Program-made: the position numbers and the translations under genes
The notes under the pieces: generated by a model
Databases searched by the model: none
What the model was told of the DNA's origin: nothing
What the model saw: only the letters and a program-made list of their open reading frames with translations
Part shown: in pieces, positions 1 to 10,153 of the stretch
Position numbering within the stretch: position 1 is the first letter of the stretch
Layout of the letters: the number at the start of each line of letters is the position of its first letter
Assembly (NCBI GenBank): GCA_002633005.1
Contig: NMRA01000014.1
Coordinates: 932,970-996,969 of the forward strand
Source of the DNA: Phoronis australis
Lineage: Eukaryota; Phoronida; Phoronidae
Length of the DNA: 64,000 nucleotides
Direction of reading: 5' to 3'

Positions 1-6
1 TTTGCC

Positions 7-435
7 CCCACATATATGTATGTGGGTGGATATTGACGTCATCTGTGTCCGACATTCGGCGCCAGCCTGTATCTCCTAAACGACTTGAATAATCTGCATG
101 TGCGGTTGAGATAAATAAAGTGATTTATTCGAACCAGCCTTCAGTCTATCATCCTACCGAATGCTAATAGCACCGGTCTATGTCGACCTGCGCCCACCCA
201 TCCACGGGGGAAAACGTGACACCACTCTTCGAAGACCCCAGAGCTGTGCCAGTCCACTTCCTGGTTCCTCGCGTATCGGTCGTTTAGCGATACTTCACTT
301 TGTTTTCTTACGTATATTTCACAATTTTGTCTCTTGCTTTTTATTTTACGTATTCTTATTGATTTTTCTATTTTGATTTGTCTATTTATGTAAAGGGAAT
401 CTTCTTGTTAGCGGTCGAAAACCTTTAGGAGACCT
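7..435. repeat. LTR-like direct repeat, left copy
   Basis: This about 430-bp block recurs at 1234-1663 with few differences. Both copies begin with the small palindrome CCCACATATATGTATGTGGG (or a variant), carry AATAAA near their first third, and end at AGGAGACCT. Two direct copies flanking about 800 bp suggest the LTRs of a shortened retrotransposon. The right copy is preceded by GGGGACGAGCTTC, which resembles the sequence often found just before the 3' LTR of Ty3/gypsy elements. The ends are not canonical TG...CA, and base 436 is N directly after the left copy, so a mis-assembled or nested arrangement is possible. Confidence 0.5.
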
Positions 436-1233
436 NAAGTGCCATTGAATATTTTCAAATATTCAATATTTCAAATATTTTCAAATATTCAATGACGCTT
501 GAATTTTTGAAAAAATTCAAGTGTGCTACTTGCAGTTGTTCTTACAACTGACAGTGATTTTTCGTGATCTAGTAGGCCTACTTTGAGTCAAACTTTCTGT
601 TGTTTAACCGATGGGTTTTACTAATTTGTCTTTTTATGCTAGTTGTCTGTTAAACCCTGAAGCAAAACGTTTGCGTTCGCCAACGAATATGCTCTCTGAC
701 CATATGTATGTCCGTGTATTTTTATACAAAAAATCAATCCCTAAAAAGCAATTGAGGTATGGTGATTATTCAACTCCACAGAGGACTTCTCAGTCTCGTG
801 TCGCCATATCTGAATGCCGAAGTGTGTTAAATTCGAAACAACAGTGTCTTGCATTTGTCATTTATGGTGCTGGCAAAGCCACTAGAGGGGGAGGCAACCC
901 GTTCACTGGAAAAACAAACTCTCCCCTTGGTTAAAGCTTATTTCAATTTCCATTCCACCTGTCTACTCAAAAGTGTTCCCAGATTGCCACCCATTTCAAC
1001 TGAAACCCCCTAAAAGTGTAGTGCTTTGCGCATGCGGGCTCATGCCTTTGATGCCCACCAAGAAGTCGCACAGAAACTGAACTAATGGGCAGAAGGACTA
1101 CCGAGCTTGGGGAACATTGGTTTCGGGGCAACAAAGGCGAGGGAACACGGTGGAACTTCGAGATGGGTATCATTAGGTTGCGATAACATACAGAGTTTCA
1201 GCGGAGATTTGGGGACGAGCTTCTTTTCATGAA
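436..1233. other. Segment between the two LTR-like repeats
   Basis: It starts with an N and about 100 bp of AT-rich nested inverted repeats (ATTGAATATTTTCAAATATT and its mirror at 446-530). A 107-codon open frame at 611-934 (+) shows no domain I recognise. No reverse transcriptase, protease or integrase motif is visible, so if this is a retrotransposon interior it is mostly deleted. Confidence 0.4.
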
Positions 1234-1663
1234 CCCACAAATATGTATGTGGGTGGATATTGACGTCATCTGTGTCCGACATTCGGCGCCGGTCACTGTA
1301 TTTCCTAAACGGCTTAAAGAATCAGCATGCGCGGTTGAGATAAATAAAGTGATTTACTCGAACCAGCCTTCAGTCTATCATCCTACCGAATGCTATTAGC
1401 ACCGGTCTATGACGACCTGCGCCCACTCATCCACGAGGGAAACGTGACACCACTCTTCGGAGACCCCAGAGCTGTGCCAGTCCACTTCCTGGTTCCTCGC
1501 GTGTTGGTCGTTTAGCGATACTTCACTTTGTTTTCTTACGTTTATTTCACAATTTTGTCTCTTGTTTTTTATTGTACGTATTGTTATTGATTTTTCTATT
1601 TTGATTTGTTTATTTTTGTACAGGGAATCTTCTTGTTAGCGGTCGAAAACCTTTAGGAGACCT
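1234..1663. repeat. LTR-like direct repeat, right copy
   Basis: Second copy of the 7-435 block in the same orientation. The shared segment includes ATATTGACGTCATC, the AATAAA-containing GAGATAAATAAAGTGATTTA, and the terminal CGAAAACCTTTAGGAGACC. The sequence after 1663 differs from that after 435, which fixes the right boundary. Confidence 0.5.
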
Positions 1664-2062
1664 TCCAAATTAACTTGCAATTCATCAAGTTTTGTATTGT
1701 GTCGTACTGTAAATAAAAATGTTTCTCTCTCTCCCCCTCCTCCACCCGCCCCCTCTCTGTCTCCGGCTTCCTAAGTATTTCAATTTATTCGAAAATGAGG
1801 AAAACCCGTCAAAAGAAAAATATATACTATATGTAGTAATGCACATGATGACGTTACACGGAAATAACGAATTTCGTATGGATGAGCATGCTAGAACCAT
1901 ATCGTTTGCTGAATATTCGTAGGCGCATTACAGCACTGCGTTACTCAATCAGTTTCTCATCAGAAAATATATTTTCCTTTCATACAAAGTCAAATCAACA
2001 TTGCAATAAACCCCAACACTCTATTTTCATGTGGAGGAATATTAAACGGTTCTAACGCTTAC

Positions 2063-2416
2063 CTGGAACACACACATAATAAAAGCTAAGATAGAGCATT
2101 TTATCACTGTCGCCCTGTTGTTTCTCAAACCACAAGTCGTCATCCTCAGTCAGCGAATACCTGCATTTATCAACATAGCGGCAGTTGGACAAGATATTGT
2201 TGACTTCCAAAACTGCTTCTCTCTGTATCTCTACACCTTCTTTCGTTCTATACACGTTCACGTTGGGGTCTGTAGTTGAAGGACAACATCTCTCTGGACA
2301 GTTGCTGCGTGTAAGGTTCCAGTCACTAAGAATGGTTATGACACGTGGGACACCATTGCTTGGGGCGCACTCTAGTGTTAAAGTTCCACCCGTGCATAAA
2401 GTCGCGTGTCTGCCTT
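2063..2416 (-). CDS. Gene A, SUEL-type (rhamnose/galactose-binding) lectin-like exon; gene continues off the left edge
   Basis: The exon has a clean acceptor (TTTCTAG before 2416) and donor (GTAAGC at 2062 downward) and is phase 1 at both ends, like the lectin exons of genes B and C. It encodes about 118 residues starting GRHATLCTGGTLTLEC and ending LYLSFYYVCVPG. The C-x-G-x-T-L-x-L-x-C opening, a middle cysteine cluster and the closing hydrophobic Y-x-C strand are the signature layout of SUEL/Gal_Lectin domains, which bind rhamnose or galactose on extracellular proteins. Spacing between cysteines is looser than in fish egg lectins, so sugar binding is not assured. The rest of the gene (kringle, TSP1 and transmembrane exons, if like B and C) would lie beyond position 1. 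Confidence 0.72.
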
Positions 2417-2659
2417 CTAGAAACATATCAGAAAAAGTTTATTCCCAATTGCCTACAATCTGGAAGCATGGTTCACGCTGAATAGTAACACATTCTTAAA
2501 GATTTACACAAAGAAGCGTGTCACAATTGAATCACAAACAGGATGCATTGACCTTAATTCCGTCTTGTAAAAAGCCTACGAAGACAATATGTATATATAT
2601 ATATAAAACGTACGAAGTAGATACGCATGAACTTGAGACCCAAAACCACACCTACTTAC

Positions 2660-2725
2660 CTAAATTACCATAGTATTTTGTTCCTTGTATGCCCACCAAA
2701 CCCCCTACGACTAAAACAAAAGACA
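2660..2725 (-). CDS. Gene A, probable hydrophobic (signal-peptide) exon
   Basis: Ends at a strong donor (TTTAG|GTAAGTAGG at 2660) in phase 1, which joins in frame to the lectin exon at 2416. The coded stretch SFVLVVGGLVGIQGTKYYG is hydrophobic followed by a polar run, as expected for a signal-peptide core. There are two possible left boundaries. An acceptor-like TCGTTTCAG lies just before 2725, giving a 66-bp phase 1-1 exon. Alternatively the open frame continues upstream to an ATG as far as 2903, giving a first coding exon. The sequence does not decide between them. Confidence 0.45.
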
Positions 2726-2903
2726 CTGAAACGAGATAACAATGAAAGAATATTTCAGTAAAATGCTGTTTTGGCGTGCTATAATTAAGACGGAGAACAG
2801 AATGTAGTGATTCATCGTAAGGTGGCCCCCTCATTCGTAACTGGAAAAGTATCCCAGTTCTCCAATGAGTAAAGTGGCAGAACGTGAATACGAGTTTACA
2901 CAA

Positions 2904-4689
2904 CGAAACCCTAACATAAGAGAATTCCTAAAATTTCTTTAAAATTTTTTGAGACATTGCCACAGTGTTATTTAAAACCAATCATATAAAGTTTTAATAG
3001 CCTTTAGGGTTTATACCTATGTAGAGGTAAGGCCGGTATAATCCGCAAATGCGTGGACGCGTAGAGACCAATCACTGGCGTCCGCGACCGACCTCGGTAA
3101 GTTGGCCTACCGAACTTTGAAGGCTACGGTGCGTTCCCAGTTTCTATAAATCCGTAACAATGAAATGAAACAACTCTTTTGTTTAAAAACTCAATGGATT
3201 TGTTAGGGTTCTGCATCGAATTTTGATGATTTATTGGTGTAAAGCGATGAAGTCAAGCGATGAGATGACACAAGTAATCGTGTTGTGAACAGACTGTGTT
3301 GGAACCTATGACGTCATAGATTAATTTCAGCACCTCCGGCTGCCGTCTGGTGTCAGGTAAAAGAACTGAACTGAGTGGAACTACTCGATCTTGATGCAAA
3401 AAACGTTGTTTTTGGTGGCATTCTCCTTTGATATATATTGTAGACGATTTCATTAATAAGAGAAAAATGCAAATGGCGAAGTAAAATCCAGTGAGTAACG
3501 CATATTTGAGTGAATATATCCCTTTGAAGGGGAGGATTTCAGATCAGTTATATTCGCTGTAACATTTCTTTTTGCAATTGGAATTTAGACGTGTTCGGGT
3601 CAAACTTTGCTGTGCAGTGCGAGTGTAATATGTATGACACTAGATCCTACACTTTCAACGACCATACTTCAACCCTTTTGGTCTAAGGGTTGGTTTACAG
3701 ACTACAATCTATTTCTAGAAACATTTGCTTTAATTAGGATGCAAGAAGTGTTTACACAATGTCAATGGAGTGATTAAGCCGATTATTAGTTGCCTCCAAT
3801 CTATCTAAAGACTTTTAGTGATCCTGTAGACCTACAAAGGCCTTAATAACAAAAGAATTTCGAAGCATCAAATATCTATCATCCATATGCTCAGTGCTGC
3901 ATAATTTGAATGAACAAAGACCAAAAAGCTGTTGCTAATTATACTTACGCAACCAAAGTTCAAAGGCAACCATTCGTCAAAGTTAGTTGTTTCCGTTTTC
4001 TTAGTAAGTTCCCTTGTTTACAGTTTTTGAATTTAGTTTATGACCGAAATGGTTGCCGTCTTTTGTTTGCCCTGAACGTCATGACGGCATGCTTCACGTT
4101 CATTGAACACAGTGCAACATTTGCGCTCGAAAATTACGCTGGCATGACGAAGGATGTTCATTCGATACAAAGTTCGACCATTTCCGTGTGACGTATTGTG
4201 TACATTACTACATATTGTAGTATCAACTTTTGAAACCGTATTTTGGAATAAATTGCTGAGCTCGGCGCTTAGCTTAACGCAGCCAACTCGCCCTGGTCGC
4301 TAAATGAAATCGCCGAAACTGACGTCGGACGTCATCGACCTAAAAGTCATGCTGTTGACAACATTATTCACATATTGCACATTCTTCTTCGATTTCAAGT
4401 CGTCTTTCGAACGTATGCACCATTCAATCTCTGACTCAATTCTTCCTGTCAACAGAGAAGGCAGACGATCGGATACAAGGGAGGCGCGTATTTCATGGTC
4501 CGATCTCGCCCGATTTTAGCCGAACTATTCCTACCTCCGTCTCTTTACTTCCTGTTTACAGCGGGATCCGAGAGTTTTTTTGGGCGTGAAAAGGTAGCCA
4601 ATTTTCTTTGGTGCCACAGTACTCTTTGGATATCCTCATGCTTGGAAATGGCAGTCTGACAGGTTTGCTCTGGTGGGTGTGGTCAGGGG
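2904..4689. other. Intergenic stretch without a recognised gene
   Basis: Short open frames only (for example 3910-4191 +), with no recognisable domain, splice-framed exon or RNA gene. It probably contains the promoter of gene A, but no motif stands out. Confidence 0.5.
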
Positions 4690-5110
4690 ACCCTAGAGAA
4701 CAACGCTAAAAATTGAGCTAGATCAACTTTTCTGGTAACCACTTAAAACTGCCTTCGATACCTACTATTACATTATCCACTGTATCAAAACTGGTCACTG
4801 CCAGACAATTTCAGGGGAGTATCATACAGATGGTTATAAACAGGGTAAAAAATTGAGCTAGCTCAACCCGGCCAAGAGGTAACCTCATAAAACCAGTTGC
4901 AAAATATTCACCGTAAGCCCAGGTATCACGAATAAACACTGCCAGACAAAACTACTGGTGGGTTAGCCCCGCCACACATACCCAAATACCTGAGTTGAGC
5001 TAGATCAACTTACCAGGTCATCGTTTGAAACCAATTGCATGATGTTCAGCATCATTCCACATGGCACAACAGTAAGATGCTAAACGATTTCAGTGGTGGG
5101 GTGCACTAAA
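4690..5110. repeat. Diverged ~140-bp tandem repeat, three units
   Basis: Three units start near 4712, 4852 and 4992. Each has an AATTGAGCTAGATCAACT-like core followed by GGTAACC-like and AAACCA blocks, and two have CACTGCCAGACAA (4797 and 4939). A related pair with the core AAAAATGAGCTA occurs at 17335 and 17470, so it is a dispersed satellite-like family rather than a local duplication. Confidence 0.55.
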
Positions 5111-6514
5111 GAGTCGAAAAGAAATTCATTATATAATCCCATTTAAGCTGAATAAGCACCAAATCAGAGGAATCAGGCACTTCGATTTTCAATAAAGCCA
5201 GTGACTCCGTACGACGTAGGTCAATAGACAAGGTGAGAGATTGTTGTCCGCAAATTTACGTCAGAGCATGAAAACCAGAAACATCACGGCTGAGGCGGAA
5301 CCGACCTCACAAGTCTATGCGACAACAACGGAATACTCCAATTCACTACTAAAAGCAACAAACCTAAAAACCCGACCATGACGAATGGCACATTGTGTTT
5401 GCACGAATCTCGATTTTTCGTTGTCTTTTTTACCAGTCTAAACTAAGGCCTCGGTTTTCGGACGAATTTTACCCAAATCCACTTCCTCATTTGATGCAAC
5501 TGCTAGAACGAGGAATAATCGAAATTCCGTCTTTTGCTGTCGTGTGCGTTATGTATGCGCGCCACCTACCTTCATTTATGGCGTGCAAGTGCATAGCCGC
5601 AAAGAGCCATACGACCTGGGCGATGAAAGCTGGTAACAACGGTGGTTTCGGGAGATTCTTGACAATTATCAGTAAGTAGTTCTACATTATAATAGTCCAA
5701 ATGTGATGACTGCCAATTAGTAGCGTGATTCACATGGGTGGATTACAATTAGTCATGAGTCCCGACACGGACTATCAATTGACCATTGGACAGGCTATTT
5801 TCTTGGTAAATCTATATTCACATGTGCCCTTTGACATGTACAGTGAAGATAAGTGGAATTCTTAATCAAAACACGTGTTAATTTAGGGGAGGAGCCTTAC
5901 GCAGTACACACGACCAAAATGGCACAGGTATGCACGTTTGTTTTTCCTTCGGAAATTGTCGCCCCCTCGCGACATTCTAGACGCGCCTGTGTCGCCATTA
6001 TATATTCAGATAAGTGCGTGCGTACATTAGACTCACGCATGGCGAAATGTTTGGTTTTTGTTTACGATTTAGATGGGATGCCTGTGGTCTAGTTAATTCA
6101 AAATTAATTATACATTGTCAGCATCATGTTAATGGGGTATTGGTCTGTACATAGGTGAAATACAACCGAGGTCAGTGCTCAATTGTCAGAAATAACTACT
6201 CCCCTTTTTGTTCATTTGAATAGCTGGTCAATAAATGCCTGCTTTATATAATCTAAATAATTTGCCAGAGAAAGAGATGAAAATTTCATGTTTGAGCATT
6301 TTTAACCTTTTTGACAGCATTACGCGTGATTCCAGCTTTTTATGAATATCTCGTAATAAACACCACCTTAAATAATGGATCCACATGACGATACTAATGA
6401 ACAGGATTCCGTACTGAAAGACTTGCCTCAAGAATCAAGCAGAATACTCACTTTTAGTTTTTACTATTTAATGAAAATACTGTTTGTTTTGACCGTGGTT
6501 TTTTGGTTCCGTAT

Positions 6515-6720
6515 CGATGTTCCTCAGACTCTGTATTACCCCGTCTCTATATTCCGCAACCGATATTTCTTCGGCCCTATGTTCCCACGTCCCGATGGTC
6601 TCTTGACACAAAATATATTCTTCCCCAACCCAATGTTCCCTCGTCCAGATGTTCCCCCGGCCCTATATTTCCCTGCCCTGATGCTCCCTCGCCCACACCC
6701 ATTTTCTATACATCTTTGTG
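6515..6720 (+). repeat. GTTCCCnCGTCCCGAT minisatellite, sense array
   Basis: Degenerate repeats of about 15 bp built on TGTTCCCCCGTCCCGA. They create a spurious proline-rich open frame (repeated FPRPD). The same repeat recurs in opposite orientation at 7040-7190. Confidence 0.65.
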
Positions 6721-7039
6721 TTGATTATCTAATCTATAGATCGTGCGATTGAAAAGCGCCGGAATCCTGGCCAATCCAAAGCATTACCAAGATGTGATTT
6801 TAATTACAAAAACTGGGTTGGCCTGTCATTTATCAGTTGCTTTACTTGATTTTCTGTAAGCATCAATCATTAACCGAATAATTATAATCTTAAGCGCCCC
6901 ACCTGTAAGACGCAAGCGCAGACAAGTGGCACACACAACGTGTTTTTCTCAGAAAGTTGGGTGTTTTTTCGTTATCGTTTCGGCGCAAATGCTCCTGAGG
7001 CCTGCCGGAATATCACCCTTTAAACGTAGAAAATAAATT

Positions 7040-7190
7040 AACGAGTAGGGGGATGCATAGGGACGAAGGAATAGGGCCGGTGAATATAGGGCCAAGGTAA
7101 CGTCGGGACGGGGGAACATGGGGACGGGAGAACATCGGAACTGGGGAACATCCTGACGGTGGAATACTGGTTGGGGAATATAGAGCCGAC
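7040..7190 (-). repeat. GTTCCCnCGTCCCGAT minisatellite, inverted array
   Basis: Reverse complement of the array at 6515-6720, seen here as GGGAACATGGGGACGGGAGA and similar. The two arrays form a large inverted pair separated by about 320 bp. Confidence 0.65.
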
Positions 7191-7774
7191 CGCGTTTCGT
7201 TATTTAGGGCAAAATGACACTGACAGATATAATGAAAATCAAACAACTTAAACCAAATGGACGTTTTTCATTTCAGGTTCTTGAAAGCAAAGGTTCTGTA
7301 TGCTGCTTCATCAGTGCCAAACATCAACCGGCGAGCACAGCAGGCTGAAAATTTTCAACGAAAACACACACTTGGTCAACACTGAAGAACGTCACCACGT
7401 GCGTAAAAATGTTAAAAATACTCCCTTGTTATGCAAAGAATAGCTGAAGCTAGTGCAATGGAATTATACCTCCGCTGTCATCCATCCTGTCACAATAAGT
7501 ACTGAACACTGCTGTTAATCGGCAAAGAGATGGACCGTCAGCTGACAACACAACTCCAAGTAAAATGGCCTGTATCATTATTCCCAACTAGGTGACCAAA
7601 TTCTATACCAAGGAAACAAACTCCAGACCCGCACCAATGGTTCCGGGAGAAAAATCTAGTTCCTGGTTATGGATGAATTTTCTGTGCGTGTGTGGACTTT
7701 AGGTTGCGGGTGTGGAACTTGTGCCGCTGGTTTGTAGATTCTCGGCCCTGGACAGGGTTTTAGGTATCGTACAT

Positions 7775-8008
7775 AGGCGGATTTAGGGTGGGGGGCAGGG
7801 AGCCCCCCTCCCCCCCCTTGGCTGCCGCAAGCAAACTAAACCAGCAAAACAGAGTGAAGCGGGAGGAAATACTGAGTTCAGAGGAGCTAGGAGCGGTAGC
7901 GGATTAGGGGGAAAAACACGTTCTCGTTTTTTTAGTCCAACGATAGATTTGCTGAGCAGAAGGTATACATCCTCGACCCCCCCTCGTGGTATCCTAGATC
8001 CGCCACTG
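7775..8008. mobile_element. MITE-like element, GGCGGATTTAGG...CCTAGATCCGCCACTG type 1
   Basis: Imperfect terminal inverted repeats: GGCGGATTTAGG at the left and CCTAGATCCGCC at the right, with G/C homopolymers inside each end. The interior (TTGGCTGCCGCAAGC and downstream) is shared with the copy at 51616-51922. No coding capacity. Confidence 0.65.
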
Positions 8009-8158
8009 TCGTAATGGAATTTAGAGGCGCTGCCATGGAATCGTTTCCACCCCCTGTGAGAAAACATTATCTGATTATTCAACCAGGGAAACCGGATTAA
8101 TCCATCTGCTGCTCTCACTGGGGACACTCGGGAACTATTTAGATATGAACCCACCAGT

Positions 8159-8855
8159 GATTACAATTCTAAAAATATTCGTTGTTCTAGCGAAGGCTTT
8201 TTACGAGCTCCTAGGACCGTAGGATAATATTCCGCAGACATGAATATCTTCAAACTCTGGAATTCGTACTATTAGGAGACTCGTACGAACCAATTTTTCC
8301 TAACAATCTTCGTGACCCAAGGAGGCGACTCGCCTTAGGAAAGTTGCTAATCTTGTTAAGTGTTCCATTGTTCCTACTGATTTGAAAGCCGATGACAGAT
8401 CCCTGGGAGATATGTTGACACTATCGTTCACGCCCAGGTTGAATTTATGCATTTGCACTTATGTATGAAACTTGTTTGTGATTTGAAGTGCTTGATAGGC
8501 CTACATGTTTACGAATTCAATGTTGACTTCAACCTCCATGGTGTATAACCAATAGAGAAGGTAGTACGACTTGCACAAAATCAGAGTTAAGATGTGCTTC
8601 CAATGTTTAAGATGAGAGTTTAAATATGTTGCTTTTGTTATAAATTTGTATTGAAACTTAATTATTCTGAAATTTCAAGATTTAAATCCCTACAGGTCAA
8701 TCTAGAAAAACGGAATCTACCAGGGTTATACATATATTTAAATGTATTGAATATACTGTGAAATGGTTTTTAAATCGGTAAATTCTGAGGCAGGCGTCTT
8801 ATTTCAACACTATTGTGGGCCACTAGGCTCTATTGTAAGTGTCACGTGTCCCTTA
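8159..8855. other. Region downstream of gene B stop codon
   Basis: Expected 3' UTR and flank of the minus-strand gene B. I could not find an unambiguous AATAAA in the gene's orientation here. No other feature seen. Confidence 0.4.
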
Positions 8856-10153
8856 TCACACTTCTTCTACAGCGGGCAGTCGTTCATCAGACGTGCAAGG
8901 GGATATCGACGTGTCGTATCCAGACCCAGACGTATAATACTCGCTCTTCTTTCTAACAGACATTTTACTGTCCCTTTCTACCTCCTTCATTTCCTTTCTA
9001 GCTTTATCATTCTCTTCATCCAATTCACAGTTTCTTAACATTTCATCCAATAATTCTTGCTGTCGGTCCCCTGTTGCAGGAGCAGAAATATCTGGAGATA
9101 GTTTCAGACATTCTGCGCATGTTCCAACAGTCCACAAGTACAAACTTGCTACTGCGCTACACTCGTCTTCTAACGGTTTCTGAGCCACGTGTTCTAGTAT
9201 ATCGAGGGCGCGAGTTGCCAGGTCAGAGTGAAGGTACTTAAACTTAAATTTGCGCACACGCTTTAGGATCCCTGCTGTTATGATCTTCTGGCACATTTCC
9301 CAGTCGTACTCGGTTTTGTCTTCGTGCTCGCCGAGAATGAGTAAAGCTGCAACCACGGCATCGTGAACTTGGTGAGACGGCTCTTCAAAGTCAGCAATCT
9401 TATTAATTTCCTCGCGGTTGATTGCCAATAAAGTCATCTTCAATTTGTCAACATGTAGCAAACTTTCCTGTGTCTTCTTCGCAGTCTCAAGCTCTTCTTT
9501 CAACCAAGTAGCAGCCCCAGATTTTTCAACATTCGTAATAATCTTGTTAAGTCGCCTGGCACTTTTGGTTTCGATTGCTTTAAGCAAAGCTGACTTTCTG
9601 TTAAGATTCACCAAGTTAAACTCTGATTCATCTATAAGATCCTTATTGCGCTGCACTCCAAGACATGACTTGTGTTTGTCAACAAATTCGTTATAATTGC
9701 TGAGGGCGTGCTTAATTTCAGTCTCGTCCAAGTTAGTGTTGGCGTTGACCAGGTTCATCTTGAGTAGATCCAAGTCATGGTTTAGCTGCTCCGTCGTCTC
9801 ATCCTTTACATCAACTATAGCCTTTGCTCTGATAAGAAGCTCGTCATCTGGAACTGCTGTGCTTCGCTTACAAGATTCTTCGTAAGCATTCAAAGCAAAC
9901 TTCACTGACGTTTTGTCGGGACATGCTGACGTCTCCGCTGCATTGACAGTTTTCTTTAGAACCTCATATTTATAGTTGAGAGCTTCTAAGTTGGGTTTTC
10001 CATCGTCTGTTGTATCAATGGGAATGACGACTAGCTGTTTGGTCTTGGTTTTGTGATACCATATTAACAGTATAATACAAATTAAGAGAACAGCTGCCCC
10101 CACACCTATCCACACCCCATACTTCTTCAGGAATCGTATGACCTCTGGTTCAT
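8856..10153 (-). CDS. Gene B last exon: transmembrane helix and cytoplasmic domain with dynein MTBD-like segment
   Basis: The acceptor TTTTTCCAG precedes 10153 and the frame runs to TGA at 8858-8856 (about 431 residues). A membrane helix (GVWIGVGAAVLLICIILLIW) follows KKY, and the positive KTKTK after it sets the cytoplasmic side. Next come two or three helical-hairpin units of about 45-50 residues, for example SALLKAIETKSARRLNKI then NVEKSGAATWLKEELETAKK. The segment coded by about 9386-9099 begins EEPSHQVHDAVVAALLILGE, then W-x-x-C-Q-K, a small helical core, and ends SAVASLYLWTVGTC. This order (coiled-coil end, P-x-x-V, A-x-x-x-L-L-G, W, F/L, then S-A-x-x-x-L-x-x-W) is that of the dynein heavy-chain stalk tip and its microtubule-binding domain. 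Charged helices follow (GDRQQELLDEM and on), as the second stalk helix would. The C-terminus is Ser/Tyr-rich. Confidence 0.85.

Noticed and set aside
611-934. 107-residue gene
   Set aside because: No domain and no splice or codon support. It sits between LTR-like repeats and is only described as part of that segment.
6375-6752. Proline-rich membrane protein with FPRPD repeats
   Set aside because: The repeats come from a minisatellite that also occurs inverted nearby. There is no start context or exon partner.
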